DNA from: Microbacterium sp. ABRD28
Lineage (GTDB): Bacteria > Actinomycetota > Actinomycetes > Actinomycetales > Microbacteriaceae
Length of the DNA: 64,000 nucleotides
Direction of reading: 5' to 3'
Assembly: GCF_003850245.1 (NCBI RefSeq)
Contig: NZ_CP031015.1
Coordinates: forward strand, 2,170,001-2,234,000
Of the stretch, positions 59,344 to 64,000 are shown one piece after another. The notes beneath the pieces were generated by a model, which did not search any database, was not told the DNA's origin, and saw nothing but the letters and a program-made list of their open reading frames with translations. Each line of letters starts with the position of its first letter. Position 1 is the first letter of the stretch. The position numbers were made by a program, and so were the translations under genes.

Positions 59344-61071
59344 GTGACGACGTACGACCCGCCCCGTCCGTGGATCGCCAGCTACGCCGAGGGGGTTCCC
59401 TCGGACCTCCCCGAGGTAACGGGGTCGCTCGTCGACATCATCGACACCGCGGCGCGTGAGAATCCCGATGCGCCGGCGCTGGAGTTCTTCGGACGAGAGA
59501 CGACCTACCGCCAGCTTCACGCGCAGATCATCGCCGCCGCCGAAGGATTGCGACGGCGCGGGGTGAAAGCGGGCGATGCGGTGGCGATCGTGCTGCCGAA
59601 CTGTCCGCAGCACATCGTCGCCTTCTACGCCGTCCTCCGGCTCGGTGCGGTGGTCGTGGAACACAACCCGCTCTACACCGCACGGGAGCTGCGCACCCAG
59701 TTCCAGGATCACGGAGCTCGTCACGCGATCGTCTGGAGCAAGGTCGTCGACACCGTTCGCGCGTTCCCCGACGATCTCGGGATCCAGACCCTGGTGTCGG
59801 TCGAGATCCGTCGCGCCATGCCGTGGCGCACCCGCGTCGCCCTGCGGCTTCCGGTCGCGCGAGCCCGTGAGGCGCGGATGGCACTGGACTCCCCGCTCGC
59901 TCGGCGCGCGGCGTCGGTGCAACGGTGGGAGGACCTGACCGCCGACGGCCCGCTCGCCCCCGAGCACGCAGGTCCCGACACCGACGATCTCGCGATCCTG
60001 CAGTACACCAGCGGCACGACCGGCTCGCCCAAGGGCGTGCGACTGACCCACCGCAACCTTCTCGCCAACGCCGCGCAGGCCCGCTCCTGGGTGCCGGAGA
60101 TCAGGCGCGGAGAGGGATGCGTCGTGTACGCCGTCCTCCCGATGTTCCACGCGTACGGTCTCACGCTGTGCCTCACCTTCGCCATGTCGATGGCCGCCCG
60201 GCTCGTTCTGTTCCCCCGCTTCGATCCCGACCTCGTGCTGGCGGTGACGAAGAAGCGGCCCGCGACCTTCCTCCCCCTCGTTCCCCCCATCGCCGAACGG
60301 CTGCTCGCATCCGCCGAGGCCGCCGGGGTTTCTCTGGAGGGGACGCAGGTCGCCATCTCGGGCGCGATGGCCCTCCCCCACGAACTGGTCGTGCCCTTCG
60401 AGCGGGCCAGCGGTGGCTACCTCGTCGAAGGCTACGGACTCAGCGAGTGCTCTCCGGTCCTCATGGCCAACCCCGTGGCGACCCACCGCAAGCCCGGGAC
60501 CGTCGGCCTTCCTCTGCCGGGCACCGAGTGCCGGGTGGTGGATCCCGATGACCCTCGCACCGATGTGCCGCAGGGCGCGCCCGGGGAGCTCGTCGTGCGG
60601 GGACCGCAGGTGTTCGACGGCTACCACGGGCGCCCGGAGGAGACCGAGCAGGTGTTCGTCGACGGCTGGTTCCGCACCGGTGACATCGTCACGATCGACG
60701 ACGAGGGCTTCGTCAGGATCGTCGACCGGATCAAAGAGCTCATCATCACGGGTGGTTTCAACGTGGCGCCCACCGAAGTCGAGAACGCCCTGCGCCAGCA
60801 TCCCCGGGTGAGCGACGCAGCAGTGGTCGGTCTCCCCTCGACTCACTCGGGCGAGGATGTCGTCGCCGCGGTCGTCGTGTCGGGCACCGATCCGCTGGAT
60901 CCGGAGGAGGTCAGAGGCTTCGCGCGCGGGATCCTCACGGCATACAAAGTGCCGCGCCGGGTGCTCGTCGTCGAGGAGCTGCCGCGTTCGCTGATCGGCA
61001 AGGTGCAGCGACGTCAGGTGCGGGCGCGGCTTCTCGAGACGATGGATGCGGGCCGGGCAGACGCCGACTGA
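59344..61071 (+). CDS. AMP-dependent acyl-CoA synthetase (long-chain fatty-acid CoA ligase type)
   Basis: Activates a carboxylic acid through an acyl-adenylate to acyl-CoA. 575 residues. ATP-binding YTSGTTGSPKGV at about 220-231; A5 region GYGLSECSP; A7/A8 with WFRTGDIVTIDDEGFVRIVD and IITGGFNVAPTEVE; catalytic Lys in LIGKVQRRQVRARL near the C terminus. Medium- or long-chain specificity cannot be distinguished. It ends with no spacer before the convergent ligA stop. Confidence 0.93.
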   Translation: MTTYDPPRPWIASYAEGVPSDLPEVTGSLVDIIDTAARENPDAPALEFFGRETTYRQLHAQIIAAAEGLRRRGVKAGDAVAIVLPNCPQHIVAFYAVLRLGAVVVEHNPLYTARELRTQFQDHGARHAIVWSKVVDTVRAFPDDLGIQTLVSVEIRRAMPWRTRVALRLPVARAREARMALDSPLARRAASVQRWEDLTADGPLAPEHAGPDTDDLAILQYTSGTTGSPKGVRLTHRNLLANAAQARSWVPEIRRGEGCVVYAVLPMFHAYGLTLCLTFAMSMAARLVLFPRFDPDLVLAVTKKRPATFLPLVPPIAERLLASAEAAGVSLEGTQVAISGAMALPHELVVPFERASGGYLVEGYGLSECSPVLMANPVATHRKPGTVGLPLPGTECRVVDPDDPRTDVPQGAPGELVVRGPQVFDGYHGRPEETEQVFVDGWFRTGDIVTIDDEGFVRIVDRIKELIITGGFNVAPTEVENALRQHPRVSDAAVVGLPSTHSGEDVVAAVVVSGTDPLDPEEVRGFARGILTAYKVPRRVLVVEELPRSLIGKVQRRQVRARLLETMDAGRADAD

Positions 61072-63390
<2,319 letters not shown>

Positions 63391-63422
63391 GGCAGTGCCT
63401 CCGACACCGAAGCGGAGCCCGT

Positions 63423-64000
63423 TCAGGAGACGACCGTCTCGACGGGAGCCGCCGACACCGTACGCGCGATGGTGAACTGCCCGATGACCCGGGTGCCCTC
63501 GTAGAGGACGGCGGTCTGTCCGGGGGCGACGCCATCGAACGGCTGGTCCGGGGTAATCTCGATCTCACTGCCGTCGAACCGTCCCTCCGCCGGCACCGGC
63601 TCGGCGTGAGCGCGGATCTGGACGTGGCACGAGAACAGTCCGACCGCCGGCGGCTGCGTGGTCCAGCTGAACCGATCGCCGGCGATGCGCGCGGTGGCCA
63701 GCGCCTCTTTCGGACCGACCACGACGGTGTTGGAGACGGGCCGGACCTCGAGGACGAAGCGGGGCTTGCCGTCTGCAGCCGGGACACCGAGCGCCAGTCC
63801 ACGGCGCTGCCCGACCGTGTAGGCGTGGGCGCCGTCGTGCCGGCCGACGACGTCGCCGGCGCGGTCGACGATGTCGCCGGGGGTCGCACCGACGCGCTCG
63901 GCGAGCCAGCCGCGGGTGTCGCCGTCGGGGATGAAGCAGATGTCGAAGCTGTCGGGCTTGTTCGCCACGGTCAGACCGCGGCGCTCCGCCTCGGCCCGCA
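63423..64000 (-). CDS. mnmA: tRNA-specific 2-thiouridylase MnmA (partial, N-terminal part outside window)
   Basis: Makes the 2-thio group of U34 in tRNA-Lys, Glu and Gln. The visible C-terminal part begins in a frame still open at the window edge. The second catalytic cysteine is in NKPDSFDICFIPDGDTR, and HAYTVGQRRGLALGVP is the conserved central motif. The C-terminal beta barrel ends ...APVETVVS. At least half of the roughly 370-residue protein, including the PP-loop domain, lies beyond base 64000. Confidence 0.93.
   Translation of the reverse strand, partial: RAEAERRGLTVANKPDSFDICFIPDGDTRGWLAERVGATPGDIVDRAGDVVGRHDGAHAYTVGQRRGLALGVPAADGKPRFVLEVRPVSNTVVVGPKEALATARIAGDRFSWTTQPPAVGLFSCHVQIRAHAEPVPAEGRFDGSEIEITPDQPFDGVAPGQTAVLYEGTRVIGQFTIARTVSAAPVETVVS

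Overview
This window looks like a chromosomal housekeeping segment of a high-GC actinobacterium, most likely family Microbacteriaceae (Microbacterium-like). The evidence is the strong GC bias, the gene neighbourhoods (proA-proB-obgE-rpmA-rplU-rne; clpP1-clpP2-clpX; gatC-gatA-gatB; folC-ileS), an actinobacterial-type T-box in the ileS leader, and small proteins typical of actinobacteria (DUF4031, DUF4233 and DUF2017 types). The taxonomic call is inference from content; no rRNA is present. Both ends cut genes: nadD on the left and mnmA on the right.

Layout. 1-8043: NAD and proline biosynthesis, the Obg GTPase, ribosomal proteins L27/L21 and RNase E/G, nearly all on the minus strand. 8334-14491: a vitamin K epoxide reductase-like protein facing ndk, then ileS-folC-DUF4233 on the minus strand behind a T-box leader. 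14731-19041: an MHS-type transporter and valS. 19014-24369: a regulator-small ORF-exporter operon diverging from an M3 peptidase, then a serine hydrolase. 24383-28715: the Clp protease genes and trigger factor. 28786-29064: tRNA-Pro and tRNA-Gly. 29071-37578: a gamma carbonic anhydrase-like protein, a surface O-acyltransferase, Dps, an amidohydrolase with a PaiB-type protein, a Nei/Fpg glycosylase, RpiB and ferrochelatase. 37700-45790: aminopeptidase N, MscS, truncated haemoglobin coupled to an FAD dehydrogenase, and two thioesterases. 45783-51579: EttA, a lipoprotein, an SSB paralogue, and a MocR regulator diverging from a YczE-type membrane protein. 51687-54638: tRNA-Arg, oligoribonuclease, tRNA-His, then a zincin, ClpS and DUF2017, a P-loop kinase and a small membrane protein. 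54652-64000: dinB, gatCAB, acyl-CoA ligase, ligA and mnmA.

Genes that work together: protein turnover (clpP1, clpP2, clpX, clpS, tig, three peptidases), aminoacyl-tRNA supply (ileS, valS, gatCAB, four tRNAs, mnmA), RNA decay (rne, orn) and DNA maintenance (dinB, ligA, ssb paralogue, Nei/Fpg).

The most striking non-coding signal is repeated promoter geometry. At least fifteen genes have a TAnnnT hexamer ending 6 or 7 nt before the start codon, which predicts leaderless mRNAs; several of these support GTG starts or settle an ambiguous start. Regulatory sites of interest are the ileS T-box, a perfect GTTTGCAA-N8-TTGCAAAC operator between divergent leaderless promoters, and a perfect 15-bp inverted repeat before valS with a -10-like hexamer in its loop. 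I see no CRISPR array, prophage, insertion sequence, integrase, toxin-antitoxin or defence island, and no evident wholly new multi-gene system.
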